Assembly (NCBI GenBank): GCA_016787895.1
Contig: JAEUTN010000014.1
Coordinates: forward strand, 620,001 to 684,000
DNA from: Bacteroidia bacterium
GTDB taxonomy: Bacteria; Bacteroidota; Bacteroidia; B-17B0; Aurantibacillaceae
Length of the DNA: 64,000 nt
Direction of reading: 5' to 3'
In this document: positions 57,302-64,000 of the stretch, piece after piece
Layout of the letters: every line of letters begins with the position of its first letter
Position numbering within the stretch: the first letter of the stretch is position 1
Notes under the pieces: generated by a model
Told to the model about the DNA's origin: nothing
Database searches by the model: none
The model's input: only the letters and a program-made list of their open reading frames with translations
Made by a program: the position numbers and the translations under genes

Positions 57302-57309
57302 TAAATTTG
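57302..57309 (+). promoter_or_regulatory. -7 element TAAATTTG of mdh
   Basis: A perfect TAnnTTTG match 20 nt before the mdh ATG. Confidence 0.65.
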
Positions 57310-57329
57310 CCCTACAAAAAATTTATCCC

Positions 57330-58265
57330 ATGAAAGTATCCGTAATTGGCGCCGGCAACGTAGGCGCAACCTGTGCTGAATACATCGCCCTCAACCGCAT
57401 TGCCAGCGAAGTGGTGATTTTAGATATCAAAGAAAATTTCGCCGAAGGCAAAGCCCTCGACCTTATGCAAACCGCCACCTTAAACGGCTTTAATACCCGT
57501 ATCACAGGCAGCACCAACGATTACAGCAAAACCGCCAACAGCAACGTGGTGGTAATCACCAGCGGTATTCCCCGTAAACCAGGCATGACCCGTGAAGAAC
57601 TCATTGGCATCAACGCCGGCATTGTTAAAACCGTTACCGAAAACGTGTTAAAACACTCCCCCAACGCAGTAATTATTATTGTGAGCAATCCTATGGATAC
57701 CATGACCTATCTGGCCCTTAAGGAAAGCAAATTGCCTAAAAACCGCATCATTGGTATGGGTGGCATTTTGGACAGTGCACGCTTTAAATGTTATTTGTCC
57801 ATGGCCCTCAACGCCCCTGCCAGCGACATTAGCGGCGTGGTAATTGGCGGTCACGGCGATACCACAATGATTCCTTTAACCCGTTTAGCTTCTTACACCG
57901 GTGTTCCGGTTTCTCAATTTTTAAATGAGGAGTCTTTGAAAAAAGTAGCTGCCGATACCATGGTAGGTGGCGCCACCTTAACCGGCATGCTGGGCACCAG
58001 CGCCTGGTATGCCCCCGGAGCAGCCGTAGCCGCTTTGGTCAGCAGCATCATCAACGATCAGAAAAAACTCTTCCCTTGCTGTGTATATTTAGATGGAGAG
58101 TACGGACAAAAAGACATCTGTTTGGGTGTACCGGTAATCATTGGCAAAAACGGTTGGGAATCCATTGTGGATTACAAACTCAATGCCGATGAACAAGCCG
58201 CATTCAACAAAAGTGCCGAGGCCGTGCGCAGCATGAACAAGGTGCTCAGCGAAATGAAGGCCTAG
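57330..58265 (+). CDS. mdh: Malate dehydrogenase
   Basis: A 311-aa NAD-dependent malate dehydrogenase of the LDH-like (type 3) group. It has the NAD site VIGAGNVGATCAEYIA, the substrate loop SGIPRKPGMTREEL with its Arg residues, and the catalytic His in GGHGDTTMIPL. It catalyses malate/oxaloacetate interconversion in the TCA cycle, alongside sucAB in this window. It has its own promoter and terminator. Confidence 0.96.
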   Translation: MKVSVIGAGNVGATCAEYIALNRIASEVVILDIKENFAEGKALDLMQTATLNGFNTRITGSTNDYSKTANSNVVVITSGIPRKPGMTREELIGINAGIVKTVTENVLKHSPNAVIIIVSNPMDTMTYLALKESKLPKNRIIGMGGILDSARFKCYLSMALNAPASDISGVVIGGHGDTTMIPLTRLASYTGVPVSQFLNEESLKKVAADTMVGGATLTGMLGTSAWYAPGAAVAALVSSIINDQKKLFPCCVYLDGEYGQKDICLGVPVIIGKNGWESIVDYKLNADEQAAFNKSAEAVRSMNKVLSEMKA

Positions 58266-58285
58266 TTTTTAAACTCATTTACTTT

Positions 58286-58318
58286 AAAACCCGTTTCTCT
58301 TCAGAGGCGGGTTTTTTT
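58286..58318 (+). terminator. Rho-independent terminator after mdh
   Basis: The arms AAAACCCG (58286-58293) and CGGGTTTT (58308-58315) form an 8-bp stem followed by a run of T, 20 bp after the mdh stop. Confidence 0.88.
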
Positions 58319-58332
58319 TATTTCTTTTTTGG

Positions 58333-58477
58333 GCGTTACCCCTAAAGCGGAGGCGCTTACAGCAAATACAGGCGCCTCGCTTCAGGGGTCGGGCCACTCC
58401 GGGCTACGCTATCGCTCCGGCTTTTTACCACGCTGAAGGGCGTGGTAAAAGAGCTAAACCCTTCGTGTCCCTAACGC
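58333..58477. repeat. Structured intergenic repeat element
   Basis: About 145 bp bounded by GCGTTA (58333-58338) and TAACGC (58472-58477). It has a long stem (arms 58338-58356 and 58372-58389: ACCCCT.AAGCG.AGGCGC against GCGCCT.CGCTT.AGGGGT), a GC-rich middle (CCGGGCTACGCTATCGCTCCGG), and an 11-bp perfect stem TTTTACCACGC/GCGTGGTAAAA (58423-58450) with loop TGAAGG. No ORF is present. It resembles a dispersed intergenic repeat type I recall from Bacteroidota genomes, but this cannot be confirmed here. Confidence 0.65.
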
Positions 58478-58509
58478 AGCAACTCGAATTTCCTTAAATT
58501 TACTTGCTT

Positions 58510-60111
58510 ATGCGTTTTCGGTTTCTCCTTGTTTTGTTTGTGTACAGCTCAATGGCCTACTCTCAAAAAGAAGCCATGTCCAAAAACGCCTTTCTGCAGC
58601 GCGATGTACAAACGGCCTTTGAGTTTTGGAACACCACTCAACCCTCCACCGAATTTCACTCTTCCTTTCGCCCCTATTTAAGCAGTACGTTTCTTGAAGC
58701 CAGAGACAGCCTCCTGCCTTTCAAATCTTACGGATTTCAAAATACATTCCTTCAACGTTCCTTAAATAAATCCACCATTAGTAAAACAAAACACAGCCTG
58801 CAATTTCATCCATTACTGGATGCGGAAGTAGGTTTTGATGCGCTTGAAAACCAAGTCATGCGTAGCGTTACGGCAGGTATTCATGCCAAGTATAACATCA
58901 ATCACAATTTTACCTTTGCCCTCACTCTCCTCGCCGGAAATAACAATTATCCCTTCTTTCTCGACACCACCATTGCCAAACAAAACCTGATTCCTGAATT
59001 TGGGCAAGCCTACAAAGACGACACACGCGGTTACAATTTTTTGGATTACCAGGGCTATATTTCTTTCAGTCCTAAAAATTCAAAGATTTTTAATTTTCAA
59101 ATCGGGCGCGACAAACATTTTATCGGCGATGGTTACCGATCTGTGTTGTACAGCGATTTTGGTCCGGCCACGCCCTACCTGGGCATCAATACCAATTTCT
59201 GGCGCATTCAATACAACGTGTGGTACACCTGGATGCTGGATGTCACCAGCGCGAACGGCGTAAAAAACAATTTCAAAAACAAATACGGCACTTTTCATTA
59301 CCTCAGCTACAACATCCTGAAAGAACTTCAGATTGGTTTTTTTGAAAACGTAGTGTGGAGGGGAACCGATACCAGCGGGGTGAGAACCTTTGATATCAAT
59401 TACCTGAACCCTGTTATTTTTCTGCGGCCGCAGGAATATGCCGTGGGCTCACCCGACAATTCCTTTATTGGATTTAACCTGAATTTTACACTTTGGAAAA
59501 CCATCAAATTTTACGGACAATTGGGTCTGGATGAATTTTACTTTAAAGAAGTAAGAGCCGGCAACGGTTGGTGGGCCAACAAACAAGCCTGGCAGGCCGG
59601 TTTTAATTATGTGAACGCTTTTAGAGTGAAAGGGCTTAAATGGCGTTTCGAATACAACCAAATACGGCCTTACACCTATACCCACGGTGTGGTGGAACAA
59701 AACTACTCCCATTACGGTCAGGCCCTGGCCCATCCCATGGGCGCCAATTTAAAAGAGCTTCTTTCAATAATAAGTTATCGTAAGAACAAATGGGAGTTGA
59801 GTGCACAGGGCATGCTGGTTCTAATCGGAAAAGATTCATTATCGCCTAAGTCCAACGTTGGACAGAATATTTTTTTAAGTTACAACACCCGACCCTTTGA
59901 TTACGGGCATTATACCACGCAAGGCGTTCGCACACAGGTGATGCAAAGCGAACTGAGATTCACCTGGTTTATTGTTCCGGAAATTAATCTGCGACTGGAA
60001 ACTGCCTGGATACAAAGGGCAGAAGAAAACAACAAGAACTACAAGCTGCAAAATCCCTACCTGTTTATTGCTATAAAAAGCAGCCTCTGGAATTCGTACA
60101 AGGATTATTAA
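58510..60111 (+). CDS. RemB/Wzi-like outer-membrane beta-barrel protein
   Basis: A 533-aa exported protein (signal MRFRFLLVLFVYSSMAYSQ) with a beta-barrel composition, rich in aromatic residues. Segments such as GRDKHFIGDGYRSVLYSDFG and VVEQNYSHYGQALAHPMGAN match proteins annotated as gliding motility protein RemB / capsule-assembly Wzi-like in Bacteroidota. RemB affects gliding in Flavobacterium, but homologues occur in non-gliders. The ATG at 58510 was chosen over a TTG two codons earlier. The stop overlaps the recO stop by a few bases (convergent). Confidence 0.65.
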   Translation: MRFRFLLVLFVYSSMAYSQKEAMSKNAFLQRDVQTAFEFWNTTQPSTEFHSSFRPYLSSTFLEARDSLLPFKSYGFQNTFLQRSLNKSTISKTKHSLQFHPLLDAEVGFDALENQVMRSVTAGIHAKYNINHNFTFALTLLAGNNNYPFFLDTTIAKQNLIPEFGQAYKDDTRGYNFLDYQGYISFSPKNSKIFNFQIGRDKHFIGDGYRSVLYSDFGPATPYLGINTNFWRIQYNVWYTWMLDVTSANGVKNNFKNKYGTFHYLSYNILKELQIGFFENVVWRGTDTSGVRTFDINYLNPVIFLRPQEYAVGSPDNSFIGFNLNFTLWKTIKFYGQLGLDEFYFKEVRAGNGWWANKQAWQAGFNYVNAFRVKGLKWRFEYNQIRPYTYTHGVVEQNYSHYGQALAHPMGANLKELLSIISYRKNKWELSAQGMLVLIGKDSLSPKSNVGQNIFLSYNTRPFDYGHYTTQGVRTQVMQSELRFTWFIVPEINLRLETAWIQRAEENNKNYKLQNPYLFIAIKSSLWNSYKDY

Positions 60112-60827
60112 TCGTTGAATACTTCCTTTAATACTTCAGGACTTTTTAAAATTCCGAAACCCGGAATGTGAAATGCAAAATAATTCAGAAACACGTCCAG
60201 CACCAAATGTTTTTCCTCTCTCGAAAACCGAGCTGTGAAAAAATCGCATTGGAGTGTTTCAGAAAATAAGGCCGACTGGGCTTGATCAAGGCCAAACGGC
60301 CAAACCATAGCGGTTTCGGTAAACCGACCTTCTCTTACATCAAAAAACAAGCTGCTATCATTCCTGTTGTTTTGGGGTTCAAACCCCAGGTGTTTGCTTA
60401 GCTCCAATAAAAAGTGAAGGTGTAGGTTATGATACCCCTCATTAGCCGCATTTAAATAATCGAAACACTCTTCCACAAATGCAAACAGCGCGGCGTGTTC
60501 GTGTTGGTCCTTTAAGGTTTTAAGCATCACCTCATGCATAAACTGCGCAATGCTTAACTTGGAAATGTGCTGGTGGATGTTGGATTGGGCTTTATACACG
60601 CTCAATTCGGTGAGCAAGTGTATGTCTTTGTTTTCCTTAAAAATAAGTTCCGCTTCAATAAAATTCAAAGGCATTACAGCAGAGCTTCTGATTTTTGAGG
60701 TTTTCGACTGGCCCACATTTACAGCGGCGCTAAGCATGCCATGCTGCCGGGAAAAAAGTTTCAGGATGTACTTTTTATCCCCGTGTTTGATGCTTTGCAG
60801 GATGAGTGCTTTTTCAGAAACGCGCAT
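60108..60827 (-). CDS. recO: DNA repair protein RecO
   Basis: A 239-aa RecO: N-terminal OB-fold (MRVSEKALILQSIKHGDKKYILKLFS) and an alpha-helical C-terminal part. RecO loads RecA with RecR during recombinational repair. The frame is open 49 codons further, but the family start MRVSEKALIL at 60827 is clear, and its ATG overlaps the stop of porZ (TAATG), so the two are translationally coupled. Confidence 0.9.
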   Translation of the reverse strand: MRVSEKALILQSIKHGDKKYILKLFSRQHGMLSAAVNVGQSKTSKIRSSAVMPLNFIEAELIFKENKDIHLLTELSVYKAQSNIHQHISKLSIAQFMHEVMLKTLKDQHEHAALFAFVEECFDYLNAANEGYHNLHLHFLLELSKHLGFEPQNNRNDSSLFFDVREGRFTETAMVWPFGLDQAQSALFSETLQCDFFTARFSREEKHLVLDVFLNYFAFHIPGFGILKSPEVLKEVFND

Positions 60828-63148
60828 TAATTCATTACAAGAACTTTGGTCACCACCTTTTGTTCTCCGTCCGGAGTGCTGGCATATACCACGTATACCC
60901 CTGAAACCACGCGTTGTCCGTTCAGCATGGTTACCGGCCATTCCAATTGTCCACCCGTGGATTTGTTTTCCCAAACCAGGTTACCACTTTCATCTACAAT
61001 TTTCACAACCGAATTGTCAATCAGTCCTCTTATGTAAACCTTCCCTGTGAATCCCGGTCGCACGGGGTTGGGGTAAGCGAACACGTTACTGTATTCTTCT
61101 GAACCTGCAATGATGGCGGAACGGTAAGATTGTAATCCCAGATCCGAAACTATAAAAACATCACCGGTTACCTCATCGTAATTCAGGTCGAGTATGGAAT
61201 TGGAATACAAAGGACTGTTATCGGTAGTAAAATGGTGAAGCTCGGTTATGCCGTCGGGGCTAAAACAAAACACCCCACCTGAACGGGTTCCCACCCATTT
61301 GTTGTCAGCACCATCCACCGTAATGGCAGAAACGATATCGTTGCCCAACAACAGTTCAACAATGCCATCTTCCACCACTTTTATGGGTTGTGCATCAAAA
61401 TTTGAACCGCTAAAAATCGCTGTGGGGTTGTAAAAAACGCGTATGCCTTCGGCCGTACCCACCCAAATTTTTCCTGATTTATCTTCGGCAATAGAGTGAA
61501 TGGCATTGCTTCCCAAATTACCATTGCCCACATCTTTAGTAAGTACTTTATAATCCAAAGTCTTTGGGTTAAACACCGTTATGCCGCCATCACGTTCATG
61601 TATGGCCCACACGTAATCGTTCTGATCTACCAGAATACGACGTGTAAATCTGGCCGCGTCAAAATTATAATTCACAAACTGTCCGTTGGTTTTAAGCACA
61701 CTTAAAAAATTCTTTACGTCGCTGTTGGCCAGCCACAAGTTGCCTTCGCTGTCCATGTCAAGCCCCGTACAGCGAGGGTTACCGGGCACCACCTGCGGCA
61801 TGCTGGTATTAGAACTGTTGTAAATCTTAATGAGGGTATCGTTGCGGTACTGCAACAAGCCCGAATACCAGGAAGAAGCCCAGATTCGGCTCTTGTCCTT
61901 ACGATCAAAATACACATAGGTTATATCAAGAATGGTGTTACCCGAGAGGTCCTTTGGAGAAAAATACTTCCACTCTCCGTTTCGCATCACATTCAAGGCC
62001 TGATCGGTGTAATTGGTGCCTCCCGCGTCCTCAGGATGTGAAGGAGAAATGCCAACGGCGCCGTCAAATACATCTACGCTGTTTAGAATGCTGCGATTGA
62101 TACCATTGGTGATGATTTTGTTTTGAGGATAGTAGGGAAAGTAACTGTAGGTTTGATACAATCCGTTCATGTAGTCCGCCACCCAATACGAGTAGTTGGC
62201 TTCCGAATCTTTGCCAAAATAAAAATCGCGGATGTCCATATTGGTTGAACCATTGAAGGTGGTAATGTAGTTGATGACCTGACCGGTATTGATGTCGCGA
62301 ACAAAAACCCCATAGAGATCATGTACTGAAAAATACGAACCGTAAACAGGTCCCACTTTGTATATCGTATTGGGGGAAGTAGCGGCTGAAGGGTACTTGG
62401 ACCACACATTGTTTTGCAGGACATAGATGCTGTCCATACCCCTTATGTTTTTATCAAGTTTACTGGGTGCATACACCGCCACTATTTTTGAGTCGAGGCT
62501 GGTAACGCCAACATAAGGGCCTTTGGGGATGCTTACGCTATCCATCTTCCAGCTGTTGAAATTGTTGAGAGAGGATTTTAAATAATTCGCGCGGTACAAA
62601 CCCTGGGGTGTAGCGGCAAAAATCAGGGAATCGTTCAGAGCAATTTGATACACTTCCAGCTGCGAACCGCCGGGGCCAATGATATAGGTGTCTTTGATTT
62701 CAAGCTTTTCGGTATCAAACAACACAATGCCAAAACCGCAAGCCAGATAAGCAAACTGTTTATGAAAGGTGACCTCATTTACGGTTTTTTTTCCGTTAAA
62801 GGTTTTTAGTTTCATGTCGGGGTAATTGCTCACATTGTTGTTGATGTCAAGTACATCTATGTTGCTGCTTTGGTAAATTACCAGCAATTTATTGTTGTAT
62901 GGGTTTGCTCTCAATAGTTTAGGACCAACATCCGAAAGCCCATTGATTTTGTTGAGGGGTTTTGGGCCTTTTTCAATTTCATCGAGATAATACACCCCGG
63001 TGTAACTCGCCCCGTAAATGGTGGTTCCCAATCTGGTTACCGAAAAACAGGCGTTCAGGCTCAGGTGGTCCTTCCAGGTGCCGGGGCCAACCTGGGCCCA
63101 GGCGATAATGGTTAGAAAAAGAAAGAGGAGAGAAAGGCCTTTTTTCAT
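60827..63148 (-). CDS. porZ: T9SS component PorZ-like protein
   Basis: A 773-aa exported protein (signal MKKGLSLLFLFLTIIAWAQ). Two large beta-propeller domains are indicated by repeated segments (GTTIYGASYTGVYYLDE, GKIWVGTAEGIRVFYNP, NKWVGTRSGGVFCFSPDG), and a C-terminal T9SS-type domain ends the protein (FAYPNPVRPGFTGKVYIRG ... SGVYVVYASTPDG). Length and layout match PorZ of Porphyromonas, a surface member of the T9SS attachment complex that handles A-LPS. It is translationally coupled to recO. Confidence 0.8.
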   Translation of the reverse strand: MKKGLSLLFLFLTIIAWAQVGPGTWKDHLSLNACFSVTRLGTTIYGASYTGVYYLDEIEKGPKPLNKINGLSDVGPKLLRANPYNNKLLVIYQSSNIDVLDINNNVSNYPDMKLKTFNGKKTVNEVTFHKQFAYLACGFGIVLFDTEKLEIKDTYIIGPGGSQLEVYQIALNDSLIFAATPQGLYRANYLKSSLNNFNSWKMDSVSIPKGPYVGVTSLDSKIVAVYAPSKLDKNIRGMDSIYVLQNNVWSKYPSAATSPNTIYKVGPVYGSYFSVHDLYGVFVRDINTGQVINYITTFNGSTNMDIRDFYFGKDSEANYSYWVADYMNGLYQTYSYFPYYPQNKIITNGINRSILNSVDVFDGAVGISPSHPEDAGGTNYTDQALNVMRNGEWKYFSPKDLSGNTILDITYVYFDRKDKSRIWASSWYSGLLQYRNDTLIKIYNSSNTSMPQVVPGNPRCTGLDMDSEGNLWLANSDVKNFLSVLKTNGQFVNYNFDAARFTRRILVDQNDYVWAIHERDGGITVFNPKTLDYKVLTKDVGNGNLGSNAIHSIAEDKSGKIWVGTAEGIRVFYNPTAIFSGSNFDAQPIKVVEDGIVELLLGNDIVSAITVDGADNKWVGTRSGGVFCFSPDGITELHHFTTDNSPLYSNSILDLNYDEVTGDVFIVSDLGLQSYRSAIIAGSEEYSNVFAYPNPVRPGFTGKVYIRGLIDNSVVKIVDESGNLVWENKSTGGQLEWPVTMLNGQRVVSGVYVVYASTPDGEQKVVTKVLVMN

Positions 63149-63176
63149 GTTTAATGCATCACAGGACTTATAAACG

Positions 63177-63184
63177 CCAAAGTT
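63177..63184 (-). promoter_or_regulatory. -7 element TAACTTTG of porZ-recO
   Basis: A perfect TAnnTTTG match on the minus strand, 28 nt upstream of the porZ ATG. Confidence 0.6.
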
Positions 63185-63455
63185 AGTGGATTATTACATC
63201 TTTATTGGATTTGCATTAGGCAGATACCAATGCGATAAAGAATAGATAAAACAACTAAGACTTTATCAAATTTGATGAAACAGAGAGGGTTTAAGGAAGC
63301 TATTTGGCCTCAATGGGATAAAATCAGTTGATTCAAAATCCTTAAAAAGAATGGACCAAAATCGCTTGTCGCTATGCAGCCTATGCACTTTACACGCCCG
63401 AATATGCCATATGTTGCAGCCTTAAGTGCAAGAGATGAGCGATTTTGGTCATCTG
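63185..63455. other. Intergenic stretch, nothing recognised
   Basis: Between the porZ promoter and the 3' end of tRNA-Arg, no gene, RNA or clear hairpin was recognised. A plus-strand frame that runs into the tRNA (63374-63601) is its antisense shadow. Confidence 0.6.
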
Positions 63456-63529
63456 TGACCCCGAGAGGATTCGAACCTCCAACCAACAGAACCGGAATCT
63501 GTCATTCTATCCAGTTGAACTACGGAGTC
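63456..63529 (-). tRNA. tRNA-Arg (CCG)
   Basis: A complete cloverleaf on the minus strand: acceptor GACTCCG/CGGGGTC, D-arm GTTC/GAAT, anticodon stem ACAGA/TCTGT with loop TTCCGGT (anticodon CCG), T-arm GGAGG/CCTCT with loop TTCGAAT, discriminator A. CCA is not encoded. It lies downstream of the GIY-YIG gene, and its promoter and 5' half recur upstream of that gene. Confidence 0.95.
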
Positions 63530-63536
63530 AAAAAGG

Positions 63537-63544
63537 CAAAGATA
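63537..63544 (-). promoter_or_regulatory. -7 element TATCTTTG of tRNA-Arg
   Basis: A perfect TAnnTTTG match 7 nt upstream of the tRNA 5' end. The identical element and its surroundings recur at 63927-63934. Confidence 0.7.
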
Positions 63545-63563
63545 AACTTATCTGTACATTCTT

Positions 63564-63857
63564 TTAAGGAAAAACACAGTCCGGAAAGTATTTCCACATG
63601 AACTTTTTTAAATCTTCAGTATTCAGATTTTTAAGCTTTTTTTCTAAAATCATCGCCTCTTTCCTATTATTCTTTTCAATGTTTCCTATCAAAATCCATG
63701 GGATATAAGGTTGTGTAGATTTTACAGCGCCTTTGTTGTGTCTTTCCAATCGCCCTGCAAGATTTTGGGTCTGACCGATATAAAACCTAGAATGTTCCTT
63801 TGAATAAAGGATGTACGTGAAAAATAATGCGGATGTTTGGCTAACGGAATCTGTCAT
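63564..63857 (-). CDS. Small GIY-YIG endonuclease whose start lies in a tRNA fragment
   Basis: A 97-aa single-domain GIY-YIG nuclease: TYILYS, FYIGQT, the Arg and His of RLERHN, and a Glu in EAMILEKKLKNL. The only possible start is the ATG at 63857, which lies within the anticodon-stem part of the upstream tRNA-Arg fragment; an in-frame TGA stands 12 nt before it, and no other start codon lies between it and the first motif. The first four or five residues (MTDSV) are thus encoded by tRNA-derived DNA. Transcription probably comes from the duplicated tRNA promoter. The intact tRNA-Arg follows 34 bp after the stop. Compare the nuclease at 9862-10173 next to tRNA-Ala. Confidence 0.88.
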   Translation of the reverse strand: MTDSVSQTSALFFTYILYSKEHSRFYIGQTQNLAGRLERHNKGAVKSTQPYIPWILIGNIEKNNRKEAMILEKKLKNLNTEDLKKFMWKYFPDCVFP

Positions 63858-63919
63858 TCTATCCAGTCAGGAGGCCAGCTCCTGATGGCGAGCGCGCCTC
63901 GCCATTGAACTACGGAGCC
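63845..63919 (-). pseudogene. Truncated tRNA-Arg (5' half with D-loop insertion)
   Basis: A second copy of the tRNA-Arg 5' half. It reads GGCTCCGTAGTTCAA, then a 38-bp insert, then CTGGATAGAATGACAGATTCCG-type sequence as in the intact gene, and loses similarity directly after the anticodon bases CCG. The 3' half is absent, so no functional tRNA can form. One base in the acceptor differs (GGCTCCG against GACTCCG). The shared segment continues upstream through the promoter. Confidence 0.88.
63868..63905. repeat. 38-bp double-hairpin insertion in tRNA D-loop
   Basis: Two perfect hairpins abut without a spacer: CAGGAG-GCCAG-CTCCTG (63868-63884) and ATGGCGAG-CGCGC-CTCGCCAT (63885-63905). The insert is absent from the otherwise matching intact tRNA-Arg copy, so its borders are exact. 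Confidence 0.85.
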
Positions 63920-63926
63920 AAAAAGG

Positions 63927-63934
63927 CAAAGATA
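63927..63934 (-). promoter_or_regulatory. Duplicated tRNA-Arg -7 element TATCTTTG
   Basis: Identical to the element of the intact tRNA-Arg, at the same distance from the tRNA-like 5' end. It is the likely promoter of the GIY-YIG gene. Confidence 0.6.
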
Positions 63935-64000
63935 AGACTAGATTGAAATTATTTAACAGAATCAACCCTGATGAGCGGGGGTAATGAGATTTAATCGGGC

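Noticed and set aside
60828..60974. 49-codon N-terminal extension of recO
   Set aside because: It lies wholly inside porZ in another frame; the family start MRVSEKALIL is at 60827 with a TAATG overlap.
63374..63601. Plus-strand ORF containing VTPRGFEPPTNRTG
   Set aside because: This is the antisense reading of the tRNA-Arg gene, a common false ORF; it has no coding character outside the tRNA.
63456..63919. Self-splicing intron in tRNA-Arg
   Set aside because: The downstream copy is a complete tRNA with its own 5' half and promoter, so no splicing is needed; no group I core was recognised in the ~300 bp between. Duplication explains the layout better.

Overview
The window looks like the chromosome of a free-living, aerobic member of the Bacteroidota, probably near the Flavobacteriales; no closer placement is possible from the sequence alone. 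The signs are: many -7 elements of the form TAnnTTTG, the promoter type of this phylum; almost no Shine-Dalgarno sequences; T9SS C-terminal sorting domains; a PorZ-like and a RemB-like protein; a short NuoG; a PafA-type phosphatase; and repeat families typical of the phylum. No transposase, phage gene, rRNA gene or CRISPR array was seen.

Layout. 1-4.3 kb: two overlapping minus-strand genes, a DUF3857/transglutaminase protein cut by the window edge and a 1094-aa TPR + YwqK/MORN-repeat protein. 4.3-13.5 kb: rdgB, rsgA, an acetyl-CoA acetyltransferase, gcvT, another YwqK-repeat protein, tRNA-Ala(GGC), a small GIY-YIG nuclease gene between two ~135-bp direct repeats, and gcvP. 13.5-18.2 kb: a SPOR-domain protein, then the sucA-sucB pair of the 2-oxoglutarate dehydrogenase complex. 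18.2-28.8 kb: lipoproteins, a zinc-ribbon protein, an AsmA-like protein, three AT-rich orphan genes that look acquired, pafA, a membrane-bound sugar-nucleotide dehydratase and small envelope proteins. 28.7-36.7 kb: a polyprenyl synthase and rlmN, divergent from a seven-gene plus-strand operon (amidohydrolase, MBL hydrolase, outer-membrane protein, FAD oxidoreductase, and a RimK/protease/deacylase trio).

36.9-51.2 kb is a complete minus-strand respiratory complex I operon, nuoA to nuoN. It is interrupted by two different four-helix-bundle (23S rRNA intervening-sequence type) genes, each inside an AT-rich inverted repeat, and by a lipoprotein gene. It also holds an unannotated 33-codon membrane ORF that exactly fills the gap between nuoH and nuoI. 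51.3-64 kb: a large Asp-box/PKD/T9SS secreted protein, tatA, gatA, a lipoprotein, mdh, a strongly folded intergenic repeat, a RemB-like protein, recO coupled to porZ, and at the end tRNA-Arg(CCG) with a second GIY-YIG gene.

The most unusual feature is that last locus. A copy of the tRNA promoter plus the 5' half of the tRNA lies upstream of the GIY-YIG gene, ends exactly after the anticodon, supplies the only possible start codon of the nuclease, and carries a 38-bp double hairpin in its D-loop. With the tRNA-Ala locus, this suggests a family of tiny tRNA-associated GIY-YIG elements. Metabolically the window gives core aerobic metabolism (2-oxoglutarate dehydrogenase, malate dehydrogenase, complex I), glycine cleavage, and envelope and T9SS functions.
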